A stretch of DNA of 64,000 nt from Coffea arabica (Eukaryota > Streptophyta > Magnoliopsida > Gentianales > Rubiaceae), in NCBI RefSeq assembly GCF_036785885.1, contig NC_092320.1, forward strand, positions 20,895,557-20,959,556, read 5' to 3'. Below, in pieces: positions 33,801-46,468 of this stretch (the stretch's first letter is position 1; every line of letters starts with the position of its first letter). Both the position numbers and the translations under genes were made by a program. The notes beneath the pieces were generated by a model that had not been told where the DNA came from, did not search any database, and saw only the letters and a program-made list of their open reading frames with translations.

Positions 33801-36800
33801 AAAATAAAATTGTGTGGACAACATCACCAAATAATATATTCCTTTTGTCCCAATTATTTTATCATGTTTTGGGAATCCAATTTTTTAAGAAATAGTGGTT
33901 TGATTGTTATGTTTGTACTTTTCTTTCAATTTTATCCCTACAAATTCAAATTTTGAATTTGAATGGTAGTATACATTAATACATATAATTGAAAAAAAGG
34001 AGGAACTATATTGAAATAAGAGACTAAAAAATATTTTGACTTTCTCAACATAACAAATATTTAAAACATTTCAATATGAAAAGTACGAACAGAAGTACTA
34101 AAAAATGCAGTAGATGTAACCAAGATCCATGGACCCCACCAGTCCCACGAGAGGTTTTACTTAACCTCAAACTTAGACCAGGAAAAATTTGTCCCATGGC
34201 CTTGATCTGCCTGCATGCTCCTTCAAATTGATAGTCTTGCTTTAGGGTCTAAATCACTTGCCATTTAACTGTTTAGTAACACTTTCTGACCGCAGACTCT
34301 GCACTAAGCAGCCTGCTTGACACTGGAGAGGCAATGGAAGCTTCACTTTTAGGATTACACCCTTCACTTTCTTTTTCTGGGAGATCCTTCATTAAGTTTT
34401 CTTTTTTCTTTTTCCTTTAACCCTCTTCTCTCAAGAGAATGCAACAACAATTCCAAAAAAGCATGGTGAATAAGAAACAACTAAAACAAGAAACTTCCAA
34501 ATAAATGCTTAGTACCCTAAACAAGTAAATTACCTTAACTCCGAAAAATACTTCTACATTAAAATATAATTTCAACTTTTATCAAGTTTGATTCAATTAT
34601 GTTAACAGACTCTTTTGCTATTATGTGATCATACACGGGAGATGGCGGTGTGCATTTGGCTTCATTTCCATCCTTTCGAAAGATCTCAGAGACTGCTGTT
34701 GCATTTCATTCATTAGCTGATAAGAAGAGAAAACCAGAATCTTAAAATATATTTTCATCTTGCAATTTTCAACAGTAAGAAGTTAGTTATCTAAAAACCC
34801 TAACTATTCATTTACCGTATCATAGTTTAATATAGCCTTCACAGACTTCAGGATCGAAAATTGGTTATGTACACAAATCGGAAAGTTAAACCAGGCACAG
34901 CCGTACTAAAAATTCTTGAAAACTATATATCTCGTCCTGGTACTCAAATAATCTTTGAACCTTGAACGAAAAGCTTACAAATATTGTAAACTCTAAGGTG
35001 GTTGCGGTTGTCCATATATCCATTCTTGGAACGCAGAAGTCTAGAGGTTTATAATCCAGGTTTCTGTTTTGTGTTTTTGGACATTTCCATGCACTATCAT
35101 GTCGACGAGTGTCTTTTGATGTCTGGCAAAAGCGAATTTCTGCACCATAGAGTATGATCATATCATGTTTGTACAAAATCCGGTTTATAAATGGCAAAAC
35201 ATAAAATTTGTTGTGATTGGACTATCACTCCTGCCCCATTTTTAGAAATACTGAGGACAATATTCTATTTCAACTCAAAGAACTTCAGACAGTTCAAGAA
35301 ACTAATATTTGCTACCAGATTTAATAAAAAGTTAAGCAAAATATTAGCATACTCATAAAAGTTAACCTAATGATAGAATATTCAAAGCTTAACCAATATT
35401 ATAAAAGTTTTTATGGACACAGGTGTGCAGTGGTAGACTTAGCTTGTGGCTACTGTGGATTTATCCTTTTGTCGATTGGCTTTTCGGCATCCCTGAAGGT
35501 TTGAGTGTTTAGCAGCAACAAGGATCACGACCCAACAGTCACAAAACCATTGCCATGTTAGAATCAAGAAGGTTGCTTTTGTAGCAGGCAATCAGAAAAT
35601 TTCAAGGTGTGAAGACTGGGGAGATTCTTAGGCAAACAAAAGCAGTACGGTACAAGGACTCTCTTTTTCCACCATACTTAAAAAGTTTTTTGGACCTTTC
35701 TCACTCCAGGTTCGTCTGTGCTCTAGCATGTTGTTTTAGTATTGACTAATTCTATTATGATTTAGATATAAAGAAAAAACTGGTTTTGATTAATCAGTAG
35801 ACTTTGATTGTGCGATCTTTCAAATAATTATCTTTATGAGAATTGACAAAGTAGTAACCATCAGACACTGAATGGTTGTACCCTTCTTGGCTTGCACGGG
35901 CGCCATAAACACTACTAGTTAAAAAGACCGTTCTTGTAAATACATTGCGATGTGTATAGACTATTATCATTAGGTCATGGGGTAACACAAAAGATCTTTG
36001 CCAAAACAGGCTAAATTTATGAAATTTGTACAAAAGATAGATTTTGAATGAGCAAAATAAAATTATATGTAATGAATTAATTAAACCTGTTCGTGTGAAA
36101 GTATTTTTTTCGTTGATAATGTAGACAAGATTATGTTATAATCTAATTGTAAGGCCTGAATCCCACATCAGAACCATGAGATTTTGTGTGTATTGCTATG
36201 ACTTTGAGCTCAAATGTTTCAAAACATCTAACTTTCGAGATGGATTAATTCATCGAGATTTATATCAATTGGAATCAAAGCCATCAACCCCCAAAGTGCA
36301 ATCCTGCGATATATATGAGAGTGACACTGATATTGCAATGTTGGTTGAGGTCCATATGCTCGTGCAAAGCCAACCTTTGTGCCGGTGATGACTCCAATAT
36401 ATTCTACTGTTCATCCAAATTAAATTGGACATCTAATGCAAAGCCAGCTTATGTGGGCACCGACCGAGGCCTTGAAGCTTGTTGGTTCGTTATGGCTCAA
36501 TTGTACCTATATTAAACGTATGAGATTCTGATGTAGGATTTATGTGATTTTGAACTTTCTCAAACCAACAATTAAGATTTATGTGATTTATGTCAATTCT
36601 GGTGTCTCGGTACTTATATTTTCTGTCATTAGTGCAGATTTATTTGAATGAAATGATTTTTTTATAAAATATATATATATATATATATATCAACAATTAG
36701 ATTGTGGGCTGAGTTCTCACATAACTGAAATCACATTAATTTACTTAACTACTAGTTGACAAGCACCATTTGTTGCTAACATTGATTGGCAACACCTGAA

Positions 36801-37542
36801 AATTAGAGACCAAAAGTAAAAAATTAGTCTGTTTACTTATAAGTCTTTGGGGCATCCCTCCATGTGCACATGATTTGAGATTATGTCGACTCTCAACCTA
36901 CGCAATTTCTAGTGTCATATCTATTCGGACCTATCTTCAGCATAACATACTTTCTTCGCTGTTCATGGAAAAGCAATAGAACCATTTCTCTCTACTATAA
37001 TTTCCTGTCAAAGAGGCTTTTCTCAAGAATTACATATCCTTCTTAAAGAGTACATCGTTCGATAAATGTATCATTCCATTGGACACTATTTGAGATGAGA
37101 ATTTCAGGTACGGGTTGCAATCGTCAAAATCGTTGGACACTATCAAACAATGGAAAACATTGCATGTTAACTTTAACTTTTAGAAGAATTCGTCCAAAAT
37201 TAGCAGCCACAAGTACTCTCCCCCTCTGCCATTAGTAATGGCTTCTCCACTCTCTTCAATTTATCCCACTGTAATATTCGTTCCAACTTAAATTAATACA
37301 TTTCCTCCTCTACAAAGGCGATAATGAAGTTAAATTACATAACAAAAAAAAATCTTGTCTAGATAAGGAGTCTCTTCAAAAAAAAAAAAAAAAAAAAAAG
37401 TCTCTGTAAATGGTGAAAAAAATATAATATTATGCTTCCGTTAAAAAATTTGTATTGTATTTTATTATCAATGTAAAAGAATTATTTTGTTAGATAATTT
37501 GTGAATACCCCAATCACCTAAACCTTTAATTGCCAAAAAACT
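33801..37542. other. gene-free stretch of 3.7 kb
   Basis: No coding sequence with recognisable homology on either strand; all ORFs are below 105 codons and look random. It holds (AT)n at 36669-36690, a poly-A run at 37378-37399, and at about 36150-36500 a segment beginning AAGGCCTGAATCCCACATCA that resembles the start of decayed copia LTRs. I see nothing else to support. Confidence 0.4.
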
Positions 37543-37768
37543 AATGTTTTGAAAATCGAGTCAGACCGGCCAGCATAACTAGGAGGTTTGATTGAGTTTT
37601 ACTATTTTTTTATTTTTTTAAAAAATATTTCTGTTTTATTTAAAATTTTTAATCCTAAAAATAAAGAAAAAAAATAAATTATTGAACTGGGATTAAATTG
37701 GTCAAACCGATTGAACCACAAGTCGAAGACTCTTCTGGTTCAATCCCTAGTTCAAGTTTAAAAACATT
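37543..37768. mobile_element. MITE candidate with AATGTTTT ends
   Basis: The left end AATGTTTTGAAAA and the right end, inverted AATGTTTTTAAA, form short inverted repeats. Inside is AGTCAGACCGGCCAGC and, near the other end, inverted wording GGTCAAACCGATTGAACC. Such TTTGAAAAxCG...CCGG elements are common in plant genomes. The target duplication is unclear. Confidence 0.45.
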
Positions 37769-37972
37769 GCAAAAATAAGATTTTTAAATGTAATGTTATA
37801 GTAATATACAAACAAAAATATTTCATCCATACAATATATCAAATATTTTAAAAAATATTTATAATAAAAATTTTTAATATATATTATTATAATAAAATAT
37901 TTTAAAAATATCCTAAAAAATAGCTAATCCAAACCAACCGAGGGACCTTTCTTCGACACACATGGCAACTAG

Positions 37973-39685
37973 GGGATAATTGCAGAAACTTCCCCTGAGA
38001 TTTTTGACATTTGCACTGACCTCCCCTCTAGGTTTAGAAATTGCATTCACCTCCCCTGAACAGTAACAATTCGTTACAGAAACCTCCCTGACAGTTTGAT
38101 GTCCCATTAAAAAATTATTTGTAGAAGTGAGATAAAATATTTCTTCCAATTTTGCCCTCATCTTGCTTGACAATTATTATTTGATTGACAATTGCTTAAC
38201 TAATTATCTAATTAGTTAATAGTTAAGCTAATTAACTATTAACTAATTATCTAATTAACTATTAACTAATTATCTAATTAATTAATTAACTAATTAACTA
38301 ATTTCTATTTATCTAATTTACTAATTATCTAATTAACTAAATCTGTTGTTTGTCTGAAACTAACAAACTATTTGCATGTTAAACTAATTAACTGCTTAAC
38401 TAATTAACTAACTAACTGATTAACAGACTATTTGCATGTTAAACTATGTGCAGTACGCATTACCTATTTAAAGTATCGACTCTTTATGGGTATTTTACTT
38501 TCAACATTTAATTTATGATAAAAACATCAATGTTTGTAAGTAAAATTAAAAAAGTGTTACAGTAATATTCTTACAACAAGGGAGGGTCATAGGGCCATAA
38601 ATTAAATATTTGAAAGTAAGAATATTGATATTTTTTGTAACACTTTTTGAATTTTACTTACAAATATTGATATTTTTATCATAAATTAAATATTTGAAAG
38701 TAAATACCCATAAAGAGCCGATACTTTAAATAGGTAATGTGTACTGCATATAGTTTAACATGCAAATAGTCTATTAATCAATTAGTTAGTTAATTAGTTA
38801 AACAGTTAATTAGTTAATTAGTTTAACATGCAATTAGTTTGTTAGTTTCAGACAAACAACAGTTTTAGTTAATTAGATAATTAGTAAATTAGATAAATAG
38901 AAATTAGTTAATTAGTTAATTAATTAATTAGATAATTAGTTAGTTAATTAGTTAAGCAGTTAATTAGTTAATTAGTTTAACATGCAAATAGTTTATTAGT
39001 TTCGGATAGACAACAGGTTTAGTTAATTAGATAAACAAAAATTAGTTAGTTAGTTAATTAATTAATTAGATAATTAGTTAATTAATTAGTTAAGCAGTTA
39101 ATTAGTTAATTAGTTTAACATGCAAATAGTTTATTAGTTTCGGACAGACAACAGCTTTAGTTAATTGGATAATTATTTAATTAGTTAATTAGATAAATAG
39201 AAATTAGTTAATTAGATAAATAGAAATTAGTTAATTAATTAAATAATTAGTTAATAATTAATTAGTTTAACTATGCAGAAATAGTTTGATTAGTTAATAA
39301 CTATTAACAATTAGATAATTAGTTATTAGTTTAACTATGAAGAAATAGTTTGATTAGTTAATTAGTTAATTAGATAATTAGTTAATTAGATAAAATAGAA
39401 ATTAGTTATTTAGATAATTAGTTAATTAGTTAATTAATTTAACTATGCAGAAATAGTTTGATTAGTTTAATTTGTTTAACAAATTAAACGTTGGTTTTGA
39501 TGAAAGTACTCAAACCTTTCATCTGGTAAAGTCAAATCCAATAGGGGTACTCTAGTAATTTCACACACTTTTACCTTTTAAATTAGTTCCAACTTTTTCT
39601 AGGGAAGGTTAATGCAATTTCAAAATTGATAGGGGAGGTCAGTGTAAATGTCAGAAATCTCAGGGGAGGTTTCTGCAATTATCCC
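37973..39685. mobile_element. foldback element, 1713 bp, nearly fully palindromic
   Basis: Terminal inverted repeats start GGGATAATTGCAGAAACTTC (left) and GGGATAATTGCAGAAACCTC (right, inverted). They share CCCCTGAGATTT and TGACCTCCCCT blocks for about 90 bp. The left arm then continues as ATTAACTAATTATCTAA repeats, a unit with TTTGCATGTTAAACTA, and a unique part to 38574. The right arm mirrors all this from 38616, leaving a 41-bp loop. The right arm is longer because a unit of about 140-155 bp is amplified. The terminal sequence matches the element at 15172. It has no ORF. The flanks (GCAACTAG and TTAATTAA) do not match, so no target duplication remains. Confidence 0.75.
38820..39180 (+). repeat. 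tandem array in the right arm of the foldback element
   Basis: A unit containing CATGCAAATAGTTTATTAG, a TTTCGGACAGACAACAG word and TAATTAGTTAATTAG runs recurs with CATGCAA starting at 38827, 38981 and 39119, a spacing of 138-154 bp. The left arm holds fewer copies, so the two arms differ in length by about 470 bp. Confidence 0.6.
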
Positions 39686-41876
39686 TTAATTAATCGCATG
39701 TCATCTAATATTCTTGGAGGCCAATTATCTCACTCCGTTTTTTTTCCTCATGAATCTGTGTTTAAATTACCTTCTCGTATTTTTGGGTGTGTGTGCTTGT
39801 TCATCAGCTTGCTCCTGGGGTGGATAAATTAGATTCTCGTGCCATTAAGTGTATTTTCTTAGGATACGCACGAGTGCAAAAGGGGTATAGATGTTACAGT
39901 CCAATTTTAAATCGTTTTTTCACTTGTGCTGATGTTATTTTCTTTGAATCCACTCCTTATTTTATGAAGCAAGGTATGTCTTGTGAGTTAGACCAGTGTT
40001 CCTCTTTTCCTTCTCCTGTTTTGCTGGTCCCTTCACCTTTATTACCTGAGTTATCTAGTTCACCAGATTCCACAACTCGATTATCTCGTTCTAATCTTCA
40101 AGTTTATTCTCGTCGTTCTATGGTTGAGAAAGTTTCTGATATGCTACGCACTTCACCAATTAACTCTCAATCTTCAAATCCAGGTATGACGCCCTCCTGT
40201 GAGTCAGATCTTCCTATTGCTTTACATAAAGGTAAGAGACATTGAGCTTCTCATCCTATTTCTAATTTTGTTTCTTATTCTCGTCTCTCTCTGTCATATT
40301 CTTCTTTTGCTGCTTCTCTTGATTCGGTATCCATTCCTAAGTCTATTACACATGCTCTCAATGATCCTGGTTGGAGATTAGCTATGCAAGAAGAGATGCT
40401 TGCTTTGGAGAAAAATGGTACTTGGGATCTTGTTCCTCTTCCTTTTGGTAAGTCGGTTACTGGTTGTAAATGGGTGTATACTATAAAAGTACAATCTAAT
40501 GGTTCTATTGATAGATTGAAGGCTCGTTTGGTAGCTAAAGGATTTGCTCAGGTGTATGGAATCGACTACTTCGAAACATTTTCTCCTGTTGCAAAGATTA
40601 TCTCTGTTCGTCTTCTTATCTCTTTAGCAGCCACTTGTAATTGGTCATTGCATCAGTTGGATGTGAAAAATGCATTTTTGCATGGAGATTTGGAAGAAGA
40701 GGTATACATGGAACAATCTCCTGGATTTGTTGTTCAGGGGGAGAATCCGCGGTTGGTTTGTCGTTTGAAAAAATCCTTCTATGGATTGAAACAGTCTCCG
40801 AGGGCCTGGTTTGGCCGGTTTAGTAGTGTTGTTATGGAGTTCGATCTGACAAGATGTTGTATAGATCACTCTATATTTTATCGGCATTCTAATGCTGGTA
40901 AAATTTTATTAGTTGTTTATGTGGATGATATTGTGATTACAGGTGATGATGTTGTGGGGATCCAGAAACTTAAATCCAATCTGCAGACAAACTTTCAAAC
41001 AAAGGATTTAGGTCATCTACAGTATTTTTTGGGTATTGAGGTAGCTCGGTCTAAATATGAGATTTATTTATATCAAAGGAAATATGTATTCGATATGTTG
41101 AGTGAAGTTGGGATGTTAGATTACCGACCTGTGGATACTCCTATGGATCCCAATGTGAAATTAGTAGGAGATCAAGGTGCATTACTTGATGATCCTAGGC
41201 AATATCGAAGACTTGTGGGTAAATTAAATTATCTCACTGTAACGAGACCTGACATTTCGTTTGCAGTGAGTGTTGTGAGTCAATTTCTTGATACCCCTTG
41301 TACTAGTCATTGGGATGTTGTTATACGAATTCTCAAGTATCTTAAGAGTGTTCCTGGAAAAGGGTTGCTGTATCAAAATCATGGACACACTGATATTGAA
41401 GAATATAGTGATGCAGATTGGGCTGGTTCTGCCTCAGATCGAAGATCGACCACAGGATATTGTGTGTTTGTTGGTGGTAATTTAGTATCGTGGAAGAGTA
41501 AGAAGCAAATAGTTGTCTCCAGATCAAGTGCAGAATCTGAATACCGCGTTATGACTCACACTGTGTGAGAGTTGGTTTGGTTGAAGAGCATGTTACTTGA
41601 AATTGGATTTGAGTATAAACAGCCTATGAATTTAGTATGTGATAATCAGGCGGCTGTCCATATTGCATCTAATCCAGTGTTTCATGAAAGGACAAAACAT
41701 ATTGAAATTGATTGTCACTTCATTCGAGAGAAATTGCTTGATGGAGTCATCAAAACATCTCATGTACCGTCTGTAGACCAATTAGCTAATTTGTTTACCA
41801 AGAGTTTAGGGGGCTCTAGGATGAAATACATTTGTAACGAATTGGGTGCTTATGATATATATGCTCCAACTTGAGG
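39686..41876 (+). pseudogene. Ty1/copia polyprotein, 5'-truncated (integrase tail, RT, RNase H)
   Basis: Begins in the integrase C-terminal region (INRMSSNILGGQLSHSVFFP, SRIFGC, then IKCIFLGYARVQKGYRCYSP). A linker follows, then reverse transcriptase from about 40384: NGTWDLVPLP, GCKWVYTIK, LDVKNAFLHGDLEEEVYM and the catalytic YVDDIVITGDD (about 40918-40950). RNase H follows with YSDADWAGS (41405) and SAESEYRVM. Lesions: TGA at 40243-40245 in the linker and TGA at 41566-41568 in RNase H, where the family has Cys. Frames otherwise hold through 41874, so the decay is mild. Gag, protease and the catalytic integrase core are missing; the foldback element abuts the truncation. Confidence 0.9.
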
Positions 41877-41881
41877 GGGGG

Positions 41882-42030
41882 TGTTAGGAGAATATCAATA
41901 TTCTTGTAGAAAATATTAGTAAGGGTATTCCTGTAAATAGTTGGTTAGGTTTGTACTCCTATAAATACTAGTTGGTCACTCATAATACGGTGACTAAATG
42001 TTTTTCTCCCAAAATACCTGTTGACATGCA
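41882..42030 (+). repeat. copia 3' LTR, about 150 bp
   Basis: A G-rich polypurine tract GAGGGGGGG (41873-41881) is directly followed by TGTTAGGAGAATATC. The repeat includes a TATA-like CTATAAATACTA and ends near GTTGACA or ATGCA (42026-42030). It is short for a copia LTR but typical of some lineages. Confidence 0.65.
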
Positions 42031-42035
42031 TGAAG

Positions 42036-42045
42036 TGGTATCAGA
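42036..42045 (+). other. primer-binding-site-like sequence downstream of the LTR
   Basis: TGGTATCAGA matches the first ten bases of the standard initiator-Met primer site. It lies just after the LTR that follows RNase H, where host DNA is expected rather than a primer site. Confidence 0.5.
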
Positions 42046-43445
42046 AAATTATTAGTTAGCTTGTTGGATAATAAAAACTAACAACAGCAAAACATAAATA
42101 AGTAAATAAGGGATTTTCAAGCTTTCTGCATCATAGTCTCTTGAAACATTAAAAATGGCTACTGAAGTCTTATTGACTGTCTTCTCATTACACAACATAT
42201 ATTCTAAAGCAAAAAAGTGAGAGGAAAGAAGAAAAGAAGGACAACGGTAACAACTAAGCAACTCAATACAGAATCAAACGTCAAGTTTTTGATCTTTTAA
42301 CCTTCATACAATGTAAATTTGGCCATGAATCAAATATAAATGCTTAAGAGCTCTCATCCTTTAAACTGCTTTCAACCTCACAAGTTTGTTTCCATATGCC
42401 TCATGACTTGGTCTGCTCCTTGCCAACTTGCAACACAGGAGTTAATGACTCTGAATTCCTAGCATCTCGTTCATCCAGCTTAGACTTCTTTTGCTTCCAG
42501 TATAACTCACAAGCTATCAAGCCACATCCCCTGAGCTTTTTTAAGGTTATTATCGGCAATTTCAAATGTTTTGAACTTGGTTTCCTTGTTGCCTCGTGAT
42601 TGTACCGTATTTGATATTAACCTTCCATCTTGGCAGTGCTATATATTTCAATGAGTGGCATCTGTGCCAAGTGCTGATGCTTATCCTACCAATGTTCACA
42701 TATAACCTCCCAATATAGCATCTACAGTATAGATCCTTCAATATAAGTTGTGTACAAAGAGACCAATTTGGATGATTCACCAATGGATTACGTTTTACTG
42801 CTAGGATCTTCTCATGATTGTAAATGGGAGCGCCACCCTTTCATGACGTCTTTTTTCTTGCAAACTAGCCTCAAAAGAAACTTTTGTAAATAAAAATAAA
42901 TGTCTAAAAATAAAAAGAAACTTTACTAGATAAAATAAAAGGAAGAGGAAGCAAAAGAAACTTTTGTAGATAAAAATAAATGTCTCCAGACTTGTTCAAA
43001 AAATCAAATAGTCAAACACTGTTATAAATCTTATAAAATAGCTGTTCTATGTATATTCTATCCTTTGAATAGATTCAGTGAGACATTGTTTGTAAACTAT
43101 TTTATAATGATCGTTAAGTTCCTCAAGACAAATTTGAAAATAGAAATCTACAATAAAGGCAATAAAACATTGACTAAATTAACATAAAATGAGTCCCAAC
43201 AGAATAACCTCCATCTCTTTTCTTTCAAGCCAGATGGAAATCACCATTGAGATGAACATTTGTCTGAGACAAAGGAAAAGGCAATGATGACAGCCATTTG
43301 TCTCCTTAATGGGCAAAAACGAATTTGGGATTTTTAGATGAAAATAACTGACAGAATTACCAAAACAAAAAACAGAAAAAATTGACCAAGCCAACAAATT
43401 TTATGAATGCATTTCACCAAAGATATTAATTCTCAAAGCACTAAC
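42046..43445. other. stretch between copia end and TFIIIC5 exon 9
   Basis: No clear exon of the TFIIIC5 C-terminal half is seen here, although it would be expected. A short direct repeat is present: AGAAACTTTTGTA(A/G)ATAAAAATAAATGTCT at about 42877 and 42958. One exon-like ORF is listed separately (42401-42535). Confidence 0.35.
42401..42535 (-). other. possible terminal exon, unassigned
   Basis: On the - strand an open frame of 44 codons from an AG at 42537-42536 to TGA at 42403-42401, with balanced composition: GCGLIACELYWKQKKSKLDE, then RDARNSESLTPVLQ. It lies about 900 bp downstream of the last recognised TFIIIC5 exon, on the same strand. I do not recognise it. It could be the last exon of that gene, of another gene, or chance. 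Confidence 0.2.
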
Positions 43446-45545
43446 CTTGATGCTGAATTAGCCTCACAGTAGCTTCTTAATGGTACTGGCACACGGAAGT
43501 CCATTGTTTGATATCTGTTCACAAAGTACATCACAATCCATTGGTCAATGAGTAGGCAGTATTTAAATAGCAATAAGGCATTTCCAATGTCCCAGAAGCA
43601 TATCTATTGGTGATGGAGATGAATGCATAGAATGTCCAAGAGTAATTAAAATGACAACAGCAAAATTTCTCAATGTCATTAGAAAGATCCTATTAAAAGA
43701 AAATGTGTAATAATTGATGGAAAAGCAGCAACTTTTCTACTATTAAAGAAACGAAACAACTCTATGGGGGCAAGAAAACAAAGAAAAGAAAAAGGAAATA
43801 ATAAGAAGTTCCATAACTAGCTTATCCATAGGAAAAATCAGCAGTTCACTTTCCAGCTTGCAAAAGCAGGTAAAGTTAATACTTTTCTTTCACAGCATTT
43901 ACTGTTTAAGTAAAATCTCCCAAGCAAGTACTGAAGGACCATCCCTGCATTCTACTTTTGATAAATACAGCAATAAAAGACAACCTTATGACTGAAGAAT
44001 ATCAAGCCTTGCTCCTTCTTACAAGACAAGGTTTGGCAGTTCAAAAATGGTAAGAAGAAAAATTTGGCACAGAAGAGCCTAAAAGACAGCGGCCTCCTTT
44101 GAAAGGTCCCAAATTCAACAATACAAAGAATAAAAAAGATTAAACGGAGCAAAAATTAACAAAGCTGCTCAGAACCAAAATAAATGTTCCAGGAGAGTCA
44201 TGCAACAGAGGATGGAGCGAGACTTGTGAAGCTGTAGGGCAGAAGGCAATAAATTAATTTCCATAGAAGAGAAAAGCACAGAGAAACAAAATCTGTAAAT
44301 GAATTGGCTCAAAAATCTCATTGTTGATCTGGGAGCAAATATGACCATGTAGCAATATTAACAAGGCTCCTTCATTACGAAACCAGTTTAATGTTGCCAG
44401 ACACGTTCAGACTTGATTGCTATGGGATGACCAAAAGCTTCTTCAAGCTTCTTCAACCGTTAAATAAATTCATTCTTACGCTACTGACATAAAATTACTT
44501 GAGCTACAATAACTAGTTTAAGTTCAATTAATTAAATGAATTCGTTATTATGCTTTTGACAAACCACTAAATTTTTATATTGTATTTGATAAGAGTGATG
44601 CCAAGTTTTCTCTTTTGGTCTGAGGTTTAAGTTGACTTTTAGCTCCTATTGTAAAATGGGTCAAGGTCTTTAATGGACCTGTAATGGAGGTCTGTTAAAC
44701 AGACCTCCTAGAGAAGTGGGTTCCTTAAATGTCCCTTCACGTGATCATTACCAAAAGTCTACAGTTTTCAAAGAGCTTAGTAAGCCAATTTATATTAGTT
44801 ACCAATCAACCCCTAAATGAATTAGTGGAGAACCATAGTATATACCATGTTAGAGCAAGTAAACTACGAGAAGTAGTCCACAAAATTGATATGCACTTTT
44901 CCAAATTAGCCCTGAAAGATGGATTAAAAGCATCAAATTGATACATAAAAAGAACTAAATCACAAGATGTTAAGAGACTTGGGAGATGGTCTAAATCATC
45001 CTGAAGCAAATGTACCAATGAATTTTAATCACAAAAGACAGCATAGTATTGGCAATGGCCACAATCAGCTTAAATAAAAGGCTAAGTAAAAGAAGGAAAG
45101 AAGATGCCAAACTCATGAGGAATAAAAAAGTATGAGTTTTCTTATGGGACCCTCACATGCGAGACTAGGGATCTTTGCGAGGATCATATCCTTTTCTGAT
45201 CCAGAATCTGCAAAATGGCCCTGTTGAAAAGTAATAAGCCGCTCTGAACAGAAGCCTGAAAGACAATGGACCAACATCAAGAGCCAAAAGAAATATTTAC
45301 ATGAAATTCACTGTTTAGTTCAAAGACTCAATTTCGATGTCATATAAATGACAGGATAAGATAACAAAAACCACCTTTTGAGCATGTTTTCTCCAAATTC
45401 CAGACCTTTGTCAAGCAAGTGCTCAGACAATGAATCTTTTACCCATATTGGTCGTTCATTGAACTGCTCAGCCACTGTGTTCTGCAAACCCATTGTTCTG
45501 AACCTTCAGGTATGAATTTCTCCCAGTTTACCTTTTTTGGGATCT

Positions 45546-46468
45546 GTTTGAACGTTAAGTGAACTAGAAATAGGAAGAATGCACCCAAATCCAAAAAGTT
45601 TAACTTCTTTTCGGCAAGAAAATTAACTTCAACAAGAATGAATCATGATTTCCTGAAAATAGATATCCTTCCACGTTCAGTATTAGTTAAACTAGCCAGA
45701 GACAACATGAAGGCACATGACTAATGGTTGACATAAATGGCGAAGATTTAACACTGACTTATCCAATGTCTGTTTTAGTATTCTTTACACTGCTCTGGAT
45801 GCTTAAATGCTTGATCATGTCTTAGCTTTCGACATTTGCTTAATAAATACTAGAATTGAAGACACAGTCATCAAAATACAGTTATGATGCTCAAGGGTTC
45901 CCTGAATTTTACAAAGAAATGATCTTTCTGCAGTAACGGCAATCCAAAAAAAAAAATATCAGGTGCTATTGTACAGTTATAGTAAATGAAATGGCAGCTA
46001 ACTCATTAAGGGTACAAAACTTTCATTTTGTGCACCAGAGAAAAATTTCCAACAGTAGAAGGTTTATATGTGCAACAAATGATCAGCCTAAACTTGTTAT
46101 TGAGACTTAGGGCTATAAATGCTGAGAGACACAAGTCAAGACCCTCAACTTTTCCCTTCTAGCTCTGTCTCCTGCCAATCCTTAAAAAAGGGCTAAAGTC
46201 TCTCTGGAGTCATAACACAACTTCAAAGGAGTGATATCATCCATCTGAAATTACTCCTCTCACTTCCAAAACCAAAAGCTACTAATGTTTTCATGGTAAG
46301 TGGTCAAGCAAACTCACATTTTAACAATTTCAGCATTTATATTACACGAACAACTGTAATGTCCAACACCAATTTTTCAGAGAAGAATGGCCAAAGGTAA
46401 TAAAAGACAGAACTGGATCCTATAGACTATAGAACTTCAAGTTACACAGATAATCATGATTAGGATAT
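45546..46468 (-). other. U12-type AT-AC intron of the TFIIIC5 pseudogene
   Basis: On the - strand the intron starts ATATCCTAAT (U12 5' site) right after exon codons DIDIE and G. It ends TTCACTTAACGTTCAAAC, with a branch-point-like TCACTTAAC (7 of 9 to TTCCTTAAC) about 9-10 nt before the terminal AC. The exons join G to AG as GAG, giving DIDIEEIPKKVNWE in frame. No GT-AG pair gives an in-frame join of these two exons. Confidence 0.75.

Noticed and set aside
34886..35197. 103-codon ORF on - considered as a missing TFIIIC5 C-terminal exon
   Set aside because: A faint LFEYQDEI resemblance only; no splice context or flanking motifs fit.
38190..39480. CRISPR-like or satellite array suspected from TAATTAGTTAATTAG repetition
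   Set aside because: This is plant nuclear DNA, the units vary in length, and they are arranged as two inverted arms of one transposon.
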